Below are positions 34,085-42,100 of a DNA stretch of 64,000 nt, piece by piece. The stretch is from contig DASZLU010000006.1 of NCBI GenBank assembly GCA_035552195.1, positions 1-64,000 on the forward strand, in the 5' to 3' direction. The notes beneath the pieces were generated by a model that saw only the letters and a list, made by a program, of their open reading frames with translations, had not been told where the DNA came from and ran no database searches. A program made the position numbers and the translations under genes. Within the stretch, counting starts at the first letter, position 1. The number at the start of each line of letters is the position of its first letter. The stretch is from CAIKMD01 sp035552195 (lineage in GTDB: Bacteria; Pseudomonadota; Alphaproteobacteria; ATCC43930; CGMCC-115725).

Positions 34085-35070
34085 TTCAGATACTCATTGG
34101 TCGAGAGCCCGTCATAGGAGGGCAGCATGTCGCCCTGCTTCATGAAGCCGGCGTCGACGTTGAGCTGATCGCCCTTGCGGATCGCGTCCGGATCGACCGC
34201 CGGCATTGCCGGCGTGCCGGCGATCAACAATTCTTGCGAATGCTCGAGCACACTCGGCTTGATCGACGGAAAGCGCTTGGCGAGCAGCGCCAGCACATCC
34301 TTCGGGCGCTCGTGCGCGGCGCGCGCCGCCATCAGCATCGCATGCCCCATCTTCTCGCAGAGCGAATGATGATCGGTGCAGAGCTGCGGTCGCGTCACGA
34401 CAAGCCCGCTGGCGATCGGCACCAACGAGGACGGCTCGCCTTTAGGTCCGATCGCCACCGGCATCGCGCTGCCGTCTTCTTCAACCTGCTGCGGCCAGGG
34501 CGGCGCCGAAACGAAGCCGTCGATCGCATGCCGCGCGAAAGCCGCCAGGGTATCGACCGGCGCCATGGCGGAGACTGTCATGTTCTCGCGATCGCCGCCG
34601 AGCCCCGCGACGACCTTCAGATATGCATGATCGAGTGCGTTGATACCTTGCGTGCCCATGATCTTGCCTTGCAGGACCTTCGCACGCAGCTCAAGGGGCG
34701 CGTTGGGATCGAAATGCGCAGCCTCGGCGACATCCTTGCGGATAACGATGTCCCAGGACGGGCGATTGTTCATCTGCGCGATCGCGATCAAGCGCTGACC
34801 ATGCGCCGCAGCGCGGGTGATCGAAGCGCCCGAGGCAAAGGCAAAATCTGCCGAGCCGGCGACGACCGCGTTGAACGAGGCGACGCCGGCCAGGACTTGG
34901 TGCGTGACCTGAAGCTGTTCCTGAGCGAAGAATCCCAGATCCTCGGCGACGTAATAGGCCATGAACTGCATGCCCTCGGTCGGCAGTGCAAGCAGAGCCT
35001 TATCGGTCTCGGCGCGCGCCGGTCCTGCAAGAGCGAGCAACGCGGCAACGGCAAGGAGCTGGCGTTTCAT
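34081..35070 (-). CDS. Periplasmic substrate-binding protein, array member 2
   Basis: 329 residues with signal peptide MKRQLLAVAALLALAGPARA. Same architecture as its neighbours: YYVAEDLGFFAQEQL, NAVVAGSADFAFASGASITR, RHAIDGFVSAPPWPQ, VVTRPQLCTDHHSLCEKMG, ending SYDGLSTNEYLK. Differences concentrate in the hinge-cleft segments (IAQMNNRPSWDIVIRKDV; DGSAMPVAIGPKGE), as expected if the members bind related but different ligands. Four-base overlaps at both ends imply translational coupling. Confidence 0.87.
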   Translation of the reverse strand: MKRQLLAVAALLALAGPARAETDKALLALPTEGMQFMAYYVAEDLGFFAQEQLQVTHQVLAGVASFNAVVAGSADFAFASGASITRAAAHGQRLIAIAQMNNRPSWDIVIRKDVAEAAHFDPNAPLELRAKVLQGKIMGTQGINALDHAYLKVVAGLGGDRENMTVSAMAPVDTLAAFARHAIDGFVSAPPWPQQVEEDGSAMPVAIGPKGEPSSLVPIASGLVVTRPQLCTDHHSLCEKMGHAMLMAARAAHERPKDVLALLAKRFPSIKPSVLEHSQELLIAGTPAMPAVDPDAIRKGDQLNVDAGFMKQGDMLPSYDGLSTNEYLK

Positions 35071-36062
35071 TTCACGTACTCGTTGGTGAAGAGATCGTCG
35101 TAGGTCTTGAGCTGATCGCTCGGCTTGATGAAGCCGGCTTCAACGTTGATGCGATCGGCGTTCGACAGGGCTTTCGCCTCGATCGCCGGCGGCTCCGGCA
35201 TCGCTCTGCGCATCACTTCGAACGAGGCGGCGACGACCGGCGGCTCGGTCTTCGGAAAGCGCTTTTGCAGGATCGCGATTGCCTCGTCCGGGTGCTCGTG
35301 GATGAAGCGGCTCGCGGCAGACAGCGCGTGGCCCATCTTCTCACAGACCGAACGATGATCGGCGCAGAATTGCAGCCGCGTGATCACCGTGCTGGAGCCG
35401 ATCGGCGTCAGCCAGGCTGGATCGCCGTTGATGCCGCTGGCGACGACCACGGCGCCGCCATCCTGCTCCAATGTCTGCGGCCAGGGCGGGCCCAGCGAGA
35501 TGCCATCGATCTGCCCGCGCTGATAGGCAGCGAGCATTTCCTGTGGCTGCAGCGCGGAGACGGTGATCGAGTCCGGATCGACGCCGCCCGCCATGGCGAG
35601 AACCCGCAGGAACGAATGCGCCGCCGAGCCGATCCCATCGACCACGATGGTGCGGCCCTTCAATAGCTTCACGCGCTCGGCCAAAGGAGCCGTGGGATCG
35701 AAATGCGCAGCATCGGCGATGCTCTTGCGGATGACCACGTCCCAGGGCGGCAGATTGTTCATGTTGGCGATCGCCAGCATGCGCTGACCGCGCGCCGCCG
35801 CGCGGTCGAGATTGGTGCCGGAAGAGAATGCGAAATCGACCGCGCCGCTGACCATCGCGTTGAATCCGGCATTGCCGGCGAGGAATTTGATCGCGACGTC
35901 GAGGCCGCTCTGCTTATAGAGGCCTGCATCCTCGGCGACGTAGTCCGCCGTGAAGGCAAAAGAGACCGCCGGGATCGCCACCGTCGTCTTTTCGACGGTC
36001 TGAGCCCGTACCTGCGGGGTTAGCGCCAGAAGCGCGGCGAAAGCGATGAGCCGGCGTTTCAT
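35067..36062 (-). CDS. Periplasmic substrate-binding protein, array member 3
   Basis: 331 residues, signal peptide MKRRLIAFAALLALTPQVRA. DYVAEDAGLYKQSGLDVAIK, MVSGAVDFAFSSGTNLDRAA, KSIADAAHFDPTAPLAERVK, GQIDGISLGPPWPQ, VITRLQFCADHRSVCEKMGH, ending YDDLFTNEYVK. The start ATG overlaps the stop of member 4 and its stop overlaps the start of member 2. Closest in sequence feel to members 1 and 2. Confidence 0.87.
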   Translation of the reverse strand: MKRRLIAFAALLALTPQVRAQTVEKTTVAIPAVSFAFTADYVAEDAGLYKQSGLDVAIKFLAGNAGFNAMVSGAVDFAFSSGTNLDRAAARGQRMLAIANMNNLPPWDVVIRKSIADAAHFDPTAPLAERVKLLKGRTIVVDGIGSAAHSFLRVLAMAGGVDPDSITVSALQPQEMLAAYQRGQIDGISLGPPWPQTLEQDGGAVVVASGINGDPAWLTPIGSSTVITRLQFCADHRSVCEKMGHALSAASRFIHEHPDEAIAILQKRFPKTEPPVVAASFEVMRRAMPEPPAIEAKALSNADRINVEAGFIKPSDQLKTYDDLFTNEYVK

Positions 36063-37066
36063 TTCAGATACTCGTTGGTGAAGAGGTCGTCGTAGGATTT
36101 GAGCATCTCGTCGGGCTTGAGAAACCCGGCATCGGCGTTCATCCGATCGCCGTTGGCGATTGCCTTGGCAGAGCTCGCCGGCGGCTGATCGGTCATCCTG
36201 ATGACCGCATCCGCTGAATCGGCCAGCACCGCATCGGCGAGATTCGGAAATCGCTTCTTCAGCGAGGCGATCGCGCTATCGCGATGGTCATGGATATAGG
36301 CTGCCGCTTCGACGATCGAATGGCCCAGCTTTTCGCACAGCGAGCGGCGCTCGACGCAAAGCTGTGGCCGCGCGACCAGCAGCGATGAGGCGAGCGGCGC
36401 ATAACCCGGTGGATCGCCTTCCGAGCCATTCACCACAATCACCGCCGTGCCGTCATGGACCGCCTGCTGCGCGAAAGGCGGACCGAGCGAGAAGGCTCCG
36501 AGCGACTTGCGTGCCAAAGCCGCGAGAATATCAGGCGGCTGCATCGGCGCGATGGTCGCATCCTTTTCCGCATCGAGGCCCGCCGCATGCAGCGTAATGC
36601 GGATCACCGAATCCGCCACAGATCCGAGCCCTGCCGTCGCAATGGTGAGCCCCTTCAGCGCCTTGCCGCGCTCGGCGAAAGACGCTTTCGGATCGAAATG
36701 ACGTTCCGCGGCGAGGTCCTTGCGCAGGGCGATGAACTGACCGCTTTCATTGTTGAGCGTGGCGAGGGTGATGAGCTTCTGGCCATGAGCGGCGGCGCGA
36801 GTAATCGAACCGCTCGAGGAGATCGAGAACTCGGCAGATCCAGCGATCACAGCATTCATCGAGCCGACGCCCGGAATGTTGATCAGATTGATGTCCAGCC
36901 CTTCCTTGGGCCAGAAATAGTCCTGCGCGGCATAGATGCTGAGAAACAGCACCACCGGTGCCGGCAGCGCCATCGTTGCATGCTCGTCTGCCGCCCTCGC
37001 CCGCGGCGCAGCGATGCCGGAAAGAATAACGCCGGCACAACCAACCGCGGCGAGCCACCGAGTCAC
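36059..37066 (-). CDS. Periplasmic substrate-binding protein, array member 4
   Basis: 335 residues starting at GTG 37066 with GGGGGAGGCGACC upstream. Signal peptide up to ARA-AD (about residue 26). Its first lobe is shortened by a few residues (YAAQDYFWPKEGLDINLI) compared with the others. AVIAGSAEFSISSSGSITR, KSLGAFSLGPPFAQQ, LVARPQLCVERRSLCEKLGH, ending YDDLFTNEYLK. It is the most divergent member: the GPPWPQ motif is GPPFAQ. Confidence 0.86.
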   Translation of the reverse strand: MTRWLAAVGCAGVILSGIAAPRARAADEHATMALPAPVVLFLSIYAAQDYFWPKEGLDINLINIPGVGSMNAVIAGSAEFSISSSGSITRAAAHGQKLITLATLNNESGQFIALRKDLAAERHFDPKASFAERGKALKGLTIATAGLGSVADSVIRITLHAAGLDAEKDATIAPMQPPDILAALARKSLGAFSLGPPFAQQAVHDGTAVIVVNGSEGDPPGYAPLASSLLVARPQLCVERRSLCEKLGHSIVEAAAYIHDHRDSAIASLKKRFPNLADAVLADSADAVIRMTDQPPASSAKAIANGDRMNADAGFLKPDEMLKSYDDLFTNEYLK

Positions 37067-37081
37067 GGTCGCCTCCCCCTG

Positions 37082-38107
37082 CTACTTGGCGTACTCGGCG
37101 GTGAAGAGCGGATCGTAAGTTTTGAGCTTATCCTCCGCTTTCATAATTCCGGCGGCGATATTCATCGCCTCGGCATTGGCAAGCTGCTTGGCGTCAGGCG
37201 CCGGCGGTTGCGGCGTCATATCGCGCACCGCCTCGTACGATGCTTTCAGATCCGCGTCGGCGATATTCGGAAAACGCTTCTTGAGGATCGCCAGGCATTC
37301 CTCCGGATGGTCATGGATGAAATCCGCAGCGAGCTTCATCGCATGGCCCATCTTGGTACAGATCGAGGCATGCTGCTTGCAGAAATCGGGACGGGTTATG
37401 ACCATGACCGAGCCGATCGGATCGAAATCCTTCGGCTCGCCATGCACGCCGTCGGCGACAACGACACCGCTGCCGTCGGTGACCACCTGTTCGACAAAGG
37501 GCGGACCGCCGGCGAAGCCATCGATGGAATGGCGCTTGAACGCCGCCAAGGTATCGGCGGGCTGCATTGGCGAGACGGTCACGGACGCAGGGTCGAGGCC
37601 ACCTTGCTTGGCGACGACTTTCACGAGCGAATCCACTACCGAACCGACGGCGTCGATGCCGATTGTCTTGCCGTGGAGGATTTTGGCGCGTTCGGCCAGC
37701 GGCGCGCTCGGGTTGAAATGCCCGGCCTCGGCGACGTCTTTGCGGATGACGATGTTCTGGCCGTTGTGGTTGCCCATATTGGCGATTGCCAGCAGCATTT
37801 GGCCGTGCGAAGCAGCGCGGGTCAGCGAACCACCAGACGACATCGAGAAATCGGTCGAGCCCGCGATCACCGCGTTAATCGCGCCTACACCCGCGATGAA
37901 TTGGACCTTCACGTCGAGTTGTTGCTGTTCCCAGAGATGCTGACCCTCGGCGACATACTGCGACAGGAACAACACCACGGTCGCCGGCACGGCGAGCGAG
38001 GTATGTTCGACGTCGGCATGGACCGGCGCCGACGGCGCTATCAGGGCGATCACTCCGGCAGCGGCAAGCAATCCATGACGGAAATAGCGAAGCGACTTCA
38101 TGCGCAC
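37082..38107 (-). CDS. Periplasmic substrate-binding protein, array member 5 (promoter-proximal)
   Basis: 341 residues, signal peptide MRMKSLRYFRHGLLAAAGVIALIAPSAPVHA in outline (cleavage after VHA). VAEGQHLWEQQQLDVKVQ, INAVIAGSTDFSMSSGGSLTR, RKDVAEAGHFNPSAPLAERAK, GFAGGPPFVEQ, ending YDPLFTAEYAK. GGGGGACAG precedes the start. It is 15 bases from member 4 and 58 bases downstream of the acyl-CoA synthetase gene, so the whole array may be read from the promoter of that gene. Confidence 0.86.
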   Translation of the reverse strand: MRMKSLRYFRHGLLAAAGVIALIAPSAPVHADVEHTSLAVPATVVLFLSQYVAEGQHLWEQQQLDVKVQFIAGVGAINAVIAGSTDFSMSSGGSLTRAASHGQMLLAIANMGNHNGQNIVIRKDVAEAGHFNPSAPLAERAKILHGKTIGIDAVGSVVDSLVKVVAKQGGLDPASVTVSPMQPADTLAAFKRHSIDGFAGGPPFVEQVVTDGSGVVVADGVHGEPKDFDPIGSVMVITRPDFCKQHASICTKMGHAMKLAADFIHDHPEECLAILKKRFPNIADADLKASYEAVRDMTPQPPAPDAKQLANAEAMNIAAGIMKAEDKLKTYDPLFTAEYAK

Positions 38108-38165
38108 TGTCCCCCTCCCTCATTTCGGCGATCTTATGATCGGGTGCCGAATTTCTGTTTCCAGT

Positions 38166-40304
38166 TTAGCCGGTTTTCACCGTCGTCTCAGCGGTAATCA
38201 TCAAAGCATCGAGCGCGAGCGCGCCCTCTGGATAGGCGACCAACGGATTGATCTCAACATCGAGCAACTCCGGCGTCGCGCGTATCAGCGCACCGAGTTT
38301 AGCCGCAACCCGCGCGATGGCGTGCTTGTCGCTGGGCGGCGCGCCGCGCAACCCGTCGAGCAGCGCGGCGCCCTTGAGCGCGCCGAGCGCCGCGACAATC
38401 TCATCCTCGCTGCCATCGGGCGACAGCAGTACCACGTCTTTCAGCGCCTCGGTCCAAATACCGCCGAGACCGATGACCAGCACCGGTCCCCATTCGGGAT
38501 CGCGCCGCGCCCCCGCAATCATTTCGAAACCCGGCTTGGCCATGCCTTCGATTAGCACACCGTCGAGCGCAAGGCCCGGCTTGGCGCGCGAAATATTGGT
38601 TTGCAAAACCGACCATTGCGCGCGCAGCGCCGCTTCATCGGCGATCCCGACGATCACGCCACCGGCGTCGCTTTTATGCATCAGCGCCGCACTCTGCGCC
38701 TTTAGCACCACCGGATAGCCGATATCCTTGGCGATCGCGCAACCCTCCCCGATGCTCTTGGCGAGGCCGCTTTTCGGCACCGCGATACCGAGCATGCGGA
38801 GATAGTCCTTGGCGCGATGTTCTGCGACCGGACCGCGCTCCGCAATACGGATCGGCTGTGTCAATGTCGTCGGCGCGCTCTCACCGCGTGCCTGCGAGCG
38901 GCCGTAAGCATTCACGTGCTGCATCGCGCGCAACGCACGATCGGGTGAGCGGAACAGCGGCAGGTTGCGTTCGCGCAGGGTGCGCGGAAATTCCTCGACG
39001 AGATGTGTCTCGTCGCCGAACATCGAGAAGGCAACCGGCTTCGGCGAATGGTCGATCGCGGGCAGCAGCGAGCGACAGCGCACCATCTGGAATTCGGGCG
39101 CACCCGGAATGAAGGCAAGAACCGCGCCGCCAACGCCGGGATCGTCGAGCACCGCTTGCACCGTGTCGCCGAAGATGCGCGGGTTGGCGAGACCGACGGT
39201 GGTGATATCGAGCGGATTGTCGATCGCCGCATAAGGCGGCAGCATCGCTTTGAGCTTTGCCTTCGTGTCCTCGCCAAGATTCGCAATCGGTAGGCCGATC
39301 TCGCTGCAGAAATCATGCGCGATGCCGCGGAAGGCGCCGGAATTGCTGATCGCGCCGATCGGCAGCGCCGACGGCTCGGGCCAGCGCGCCAACATCGCCG
39401 TCGTATCGAAGAGCTCGTCCATCGTATCGACGAGAACGACGCCTTCGTGCTGGAGCACTGCACGCATGACCTGGTAGTCGCCGGCAAAAGCGCCCGTATG
39501 GGATTTCGCCGTCTCGCGCGCCTGGGTTGTGCGGCCAGGATGGAGCAGCACGATCGGCTTGCCCTCGTGCCGCGCACGCCGCACGAGGTCGAGGAACAGC
39601 GCCGGCCGCCGGACCTGCTCGATGAAGAGCGCGAAGAGGCGATTGCCCGGCCGATCGAGCCCATCCGCGAGAAAATCCTCGACGCCGAGCACGGCTTCGT
39701 TGCCGGTCGAGATCGCGCAGGTGACGGGCACGCCTTTGGCCAACAGCGCGAGCCGCAAATTCGAGGTCATCGCGCCGCTTTGCGCGATCACCGCCGCGCC
39801 TTCTCTATGCGACGGGACGTCCTCGACGACCGGCTCGAAGGTCAGCGCTACATCATCGGCGAAATTGCGGAAGCCGATGCAATTCGGACCCAGCAGCCCG
39901 CAGCCGCTCGCGCGCGCGATCGCGACCATACGGTCTTGCTTGTCCTTGCCCTCGCCGCCGGTCTCGGCGAAACCCGACGCGAAGACAACGGCGCTGCCTG
40001 CCTGGCGCCGCGCGCAAGCGGCGACGGAATCGACCACCACGGCCTCGGGCACGACCAGCACAACGGCATCGACGCCGAGCGGCAGGTCGTCGATGCTCGG
40101 CACGCAAGGCCGGCCGTTGATCTGTTTGCGGCTACGGCTGACGAGATGGATGTTGCCCTGATAGCCGGCCCGCAACAAATTCTCGAGCGCATTGGCGCCG
40201 ATCGAACCGTGATCCGGCGAGGCGCCGACGATGGCCACCGATTTCGGCCGCAGCAGCCGGCCCACTTTGGCGGGCGTCAACGGCCTCTCTCTCCCCACGT
40301 CCAT
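38166..40304 (-). CDS. ADP-forming acyl-CoA synthetase (FerA-like), copy 1
   Basis: 712 residues from ATG 40304 (MDVGRERPL); upstream in-frame extension lacks homology. N-terminal CoA-binding Rossmann domain (RPKSVAIVGASPDHGSIG, about 20-37), two ligase-CoA domains with the phospho-histidine region SHTGAFAGD, then an ATP-grasp domain (about 500-712: GYPVVLKAQSAALMHKSDAGGVIVG in parts, WGPVLVIGLGGIWTEAL, DVEINPL). This is the one-chain NDP-forming family that includes feruloyl-CoA synthetase FerA of Sphingobium SYK-6. Divergent to an HCHL homologue and in line with five binding proteins: a plausible activation step for the imported acids. Confidence 0.85.
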   Translation of the reverse strand: MDVGRERPLTPAKVGRLLRPKSVAIVGASPDHGSIGANALENLLRAGYQGNIHLVSRSRKQINGRPCVPSIDDLPLGVDAVVLVVPEAVVVDSVAACARRQAGSAVVFASGFAETGGEGKDKQDRMVAIARASGCGLLGPNCIGFRNFADDVALTFEPVVEDVPSHREGAAVIAQSGAMTSNLRLALLAKGVPVTCAISTGNEAVLGVEDFLADGLDRPGNRLFALFIEQVRRPALFLDLVRRARHEGKPIVLLHPGRTTQARETAKSHTGAFAGDYQVMRAVLQHEGVVLVDTMDELFDTTAMLARWPEPSALPIGAISNSGAFRGIAHDFCSEIGLPIANLGEDTKAKLKAMLPPYAAIDNPLDITTVGLANPRIFGDTVQAVLDDPGVGGAVLAFIPGAPEFQMVRCRSLLPAIDHSPKPVAFSMFGDETHLVEEFPRTLRERNLPLFRSPDRALRAMQHVNAYGRSQARGESAPTTLTQPIRIAERGPVAEHRAKDYLRMLGIAVPKSGLAKSIGEGCAIAKDIGYPVVLKAQSAALMHKSDAGGVIVGIADEAALRAQWSVLQTNISRAKPGLALDGVLIEGMAKPGFEMIAGARRDPEWGPVLVIGLGGIWTEALKDVVLLSPDGSEDEIVAALGALKGAALLDGLRGAPPSDKHAIARVAAKLGALIRATPELLDVEINPLVAYPEGALALDALMITAETTVKTG

Positions 40305-40486
40305 CGGCGTCTCGTGACTCTTGCTATGGCGCCCGCGCGAAACGCCGCCGAAGCTAAAGGAAATACCGGGTAATGCAAATGGGCGGCGCTTCGAATGATG
40401 CTTTGCCCAAGCCGACCCATTATGCTGCACGCCCACACGGCGCAGGACCAACGGGGGCGCGCCGATTATCATGAGGAGATTTGAGG

Positions 40487-41353
40487 ATGGCAGCCCGTAA
40501 GAATGGCGCCGCGAAACCCGCGGCCGCCGCCAGCGGCGGCGAGCCGGTGCTCGTCGATATCACGGACGGTATCGCCTGGGTAACACTCAACCGTCCGGAG
40601 AAGCGCAACGCGATCAGCCCGGCGCTGTCGGAAAAGATGATCGCGACGCTCGACCGGCTCGAGCCAGATCCCAATGTCGGGGTGGTCGTGCTGTCCGGTG
40701 CGGGCAATGCCTATTGCGCCGGCATGGATCTGAAAGAGTTCTTCCGCGCCACCGACACCATGACGGCCGAAGAGCGTGCCGTGTTCTCGCGCGCCAGCGC
40801 CGCCTGGCAGTGGCGCCGGCTCAGCTACTATATGAAGCCGACGATCGCGATGGTGAACGGCTGGTGCTTCGGCGCCGGCTTCAATTCGGTGATCGCCTGC
40901 GATCTCGCGATCGCCGCGAACGAAGCGGTGTTCGGTTTGAGCGAAATCAATTGGGGTATGATCCCCGCCGGCAATGTGATGAAGTCCACCGTTTCGGTGA
41001 TGAACAAGCGCGACTCGCTCTACTACACAATGACCGGCGAGACCTTCGACGGCAAGAAAGCGGCGTCGATGGGCATGGTGAACGAGGCCGTGCCGCTCGC
41101 GAAGCTGAAGAAGCGAGTCACCGATCTCGCCAAGGTGCTGCTCGACAAGAACCCGACGACGCTGCGTCAGGCCAAGCATGCCTGCAAGCGCATCATCGAT
41201 ATGGATTGGGATGCATCGGAAGATTATCTGTTCGCGAAGATCGATCAGATGCGCTTTCTCGATCCCGAAGAAGGACGCCAACGCGCGATGCGCCAATTCC
41301 TCGACGAGAAGACCTACCGGCCGGGTCTTGGCAACTACAAGCGCGACGCTTGA
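40487..41353 (+). CDS. Hydroxycinnamoyl/feruloyl-CoA hydratase-lyase homologue, copy 2
   Basis: 288 residues, ATG 40487 after GAGGAG. It has a 20-residue Ala-rich extension before the crotonase core. AGMDLKEFFRATD, GWCFGAGFNSVIACD, FGLSEINWGMIP, DYLFAKIDQ, PGLGNYKRDA. Catalytic glutamate E153 kept. Compared with HCHL, Y75 is F85, Y239 is F249 and S123 is N133, so both tyrosines that hold the substrate 4-hydroxyl are phenylalanine. It may act on CoA esters without a free phenol. Ends with a strong terminator. Confidence 0.8.
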   Translation: MAARKNGAAKPAAAASGGEPVLVDITDGIAWVTLNRPEKRNAISPALSEKMIATLDRLEPDPNVGVVVLSGAGNAYCAGMDLKEFFRATDTMTAEERAVFSRASAAWQWRRLSYYMKPTIAMVNGWCFGAGFNSVIACDLAIAANEAVFGLSEINWGMIPAGNVMKSTVSVMNKRDSLYYTMTGETFDGKKAASMGMVNEAVPLAKLKKRVTDLAKVLLDKNPTTLRQAKHACKRIIDMDWDASEDYLFAKIDQMRFLDPEEGRQRAMRQFLDEKTYRPGLGNYKRDA

Positions 41354-41375
41354 CGCGAAGCGACCAGCAAAAGCA

Positions 41376-41402
41376 AAAGGCGGCGCCGACAGCGCCGCCT
41401 TT
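41376..41402. terminator. Strong hairpin terminator between convergent genes
   Basis: AAAGGCGGCGC (41376-41386) pairs perfectly with GCGCCGCCTTT (41392-41402) around CGACA. The A3 and T3 flanks make it usable in both directions, after the HCHL homologue and the small secreted protein. Confidence 0.8.
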
Positions 41403-41422
41403 CCTTATCGACGATAGGCCGA

Positions 41423-41710
41423 TCAGGACGGCGGATTACCGACTTCCTTCCAGCCGCCCAGCGGATAGCCCTGCTGATTCACGAATTGGTCTTCCTGGTC
41501 GTAATAGCCGCCGGTGGTCGGGACGACGAACGTCGGATTGACGTTCGACTTGAAGGCCTGGAACGAATCTTGTTCCGTGGTCGACATCGTGGCGGCAGCC
41601 TGAGGCTGCGCCGCGACTTGCTGCTGTGTCGACAGGTCCGCCGCTTGCGCAGCGACGATACCGGACGCGAGTCCGAAGGCGAGCGTAATACCGAGAAGCG
41701 ATGCTTTCAT
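41423..41710 (-). CDS. Small secreted protein of unknown function
   Basis: 95 residues, start behind CAGGAG. Signal peptide MKASLLGITLAFGLASGIVA followed by AQAAD cleavage. The mature part (~70 residues) is rich in Gln, Ser and Thr (STQQQVAAQPQAAATMSTTE) and ends with aromatic/Gly turns (GGYYDQEDQFVNQQGYP, GGWKEVG). No cysteines in the mature part and no family recognised. It has its own terminator and a long upstream gap, so it is probably an independent, perhaps conditionally expressed, periplasmic protein. Confidence 0.7.
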   Translation of the reverse strand: MKASLLGITLAFGLASGIVAAQAADLSTQQQVAAQPQAAATMSTTEQDSFQAFKSNVNPTFVVPTTGGYYDQEDQFVNQQGYPLGGWKEVGNPPS

Positions 41711-42100
41711 CGTAAACTCCTGAGAATGAGATAAGGTGAGATTGGATATCTGTTACTTCGCGCAACAAACATCTGCCCGACGACCTTGCTCAGACTTAGG
41801 CGTGCATCGCGTGTGTCATCCTCGACGAAATGCGCATAGAGTCATGCACGGTACGCAACACTACAGCGATTTAATTTGCGCATGGGCGATCAACGAAATT
41901 TATGAGGCACTGAGTCGTCGCGAATGATGCTTTCTGTCGCGCCGCCTTCAACGAATTATCGGCCGACGCTAATCATTACTTAATCGCCGCTTAAGTGTCG
42001 CGGTCAAAGGCCCCGAAAAGCCGCGTTCCGCCAGGCCTTGCATCGGGCCGGGCTTTCTCCCACTCTGATCCCATCAAACGTTCGTGAACCGGAGGGAGCA
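41711..42100. other. 390-base intergenic region
   Basis: Between the divergent secreted-protein and TPP-enzyme genes. Richer in A and T than the genes (TTTAATTTGCGC near 41870, CGAATTATCGG near 41952, CATTACTTAATCG near 41975). No good open frame with a ribosome site; a 63-codon frame at 41736 lacks support. It should hold two promoters and might hold a small RNA, but I find no clear boxes. Confidence 0.5.

Noticed and set aside
36455..38197. 580-codon plus-strand open frame across two binding-protein genes
   Set aside because: Antisense shadow of well-supported signal-peptide proteins; composition dominated by Arg, Asp and His repeats.
41736..41927. 63-codon plus-strand frame in the intergenic region
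   Set aside because: No ribosome site, no membrane or secretion signal, no family resemblance.
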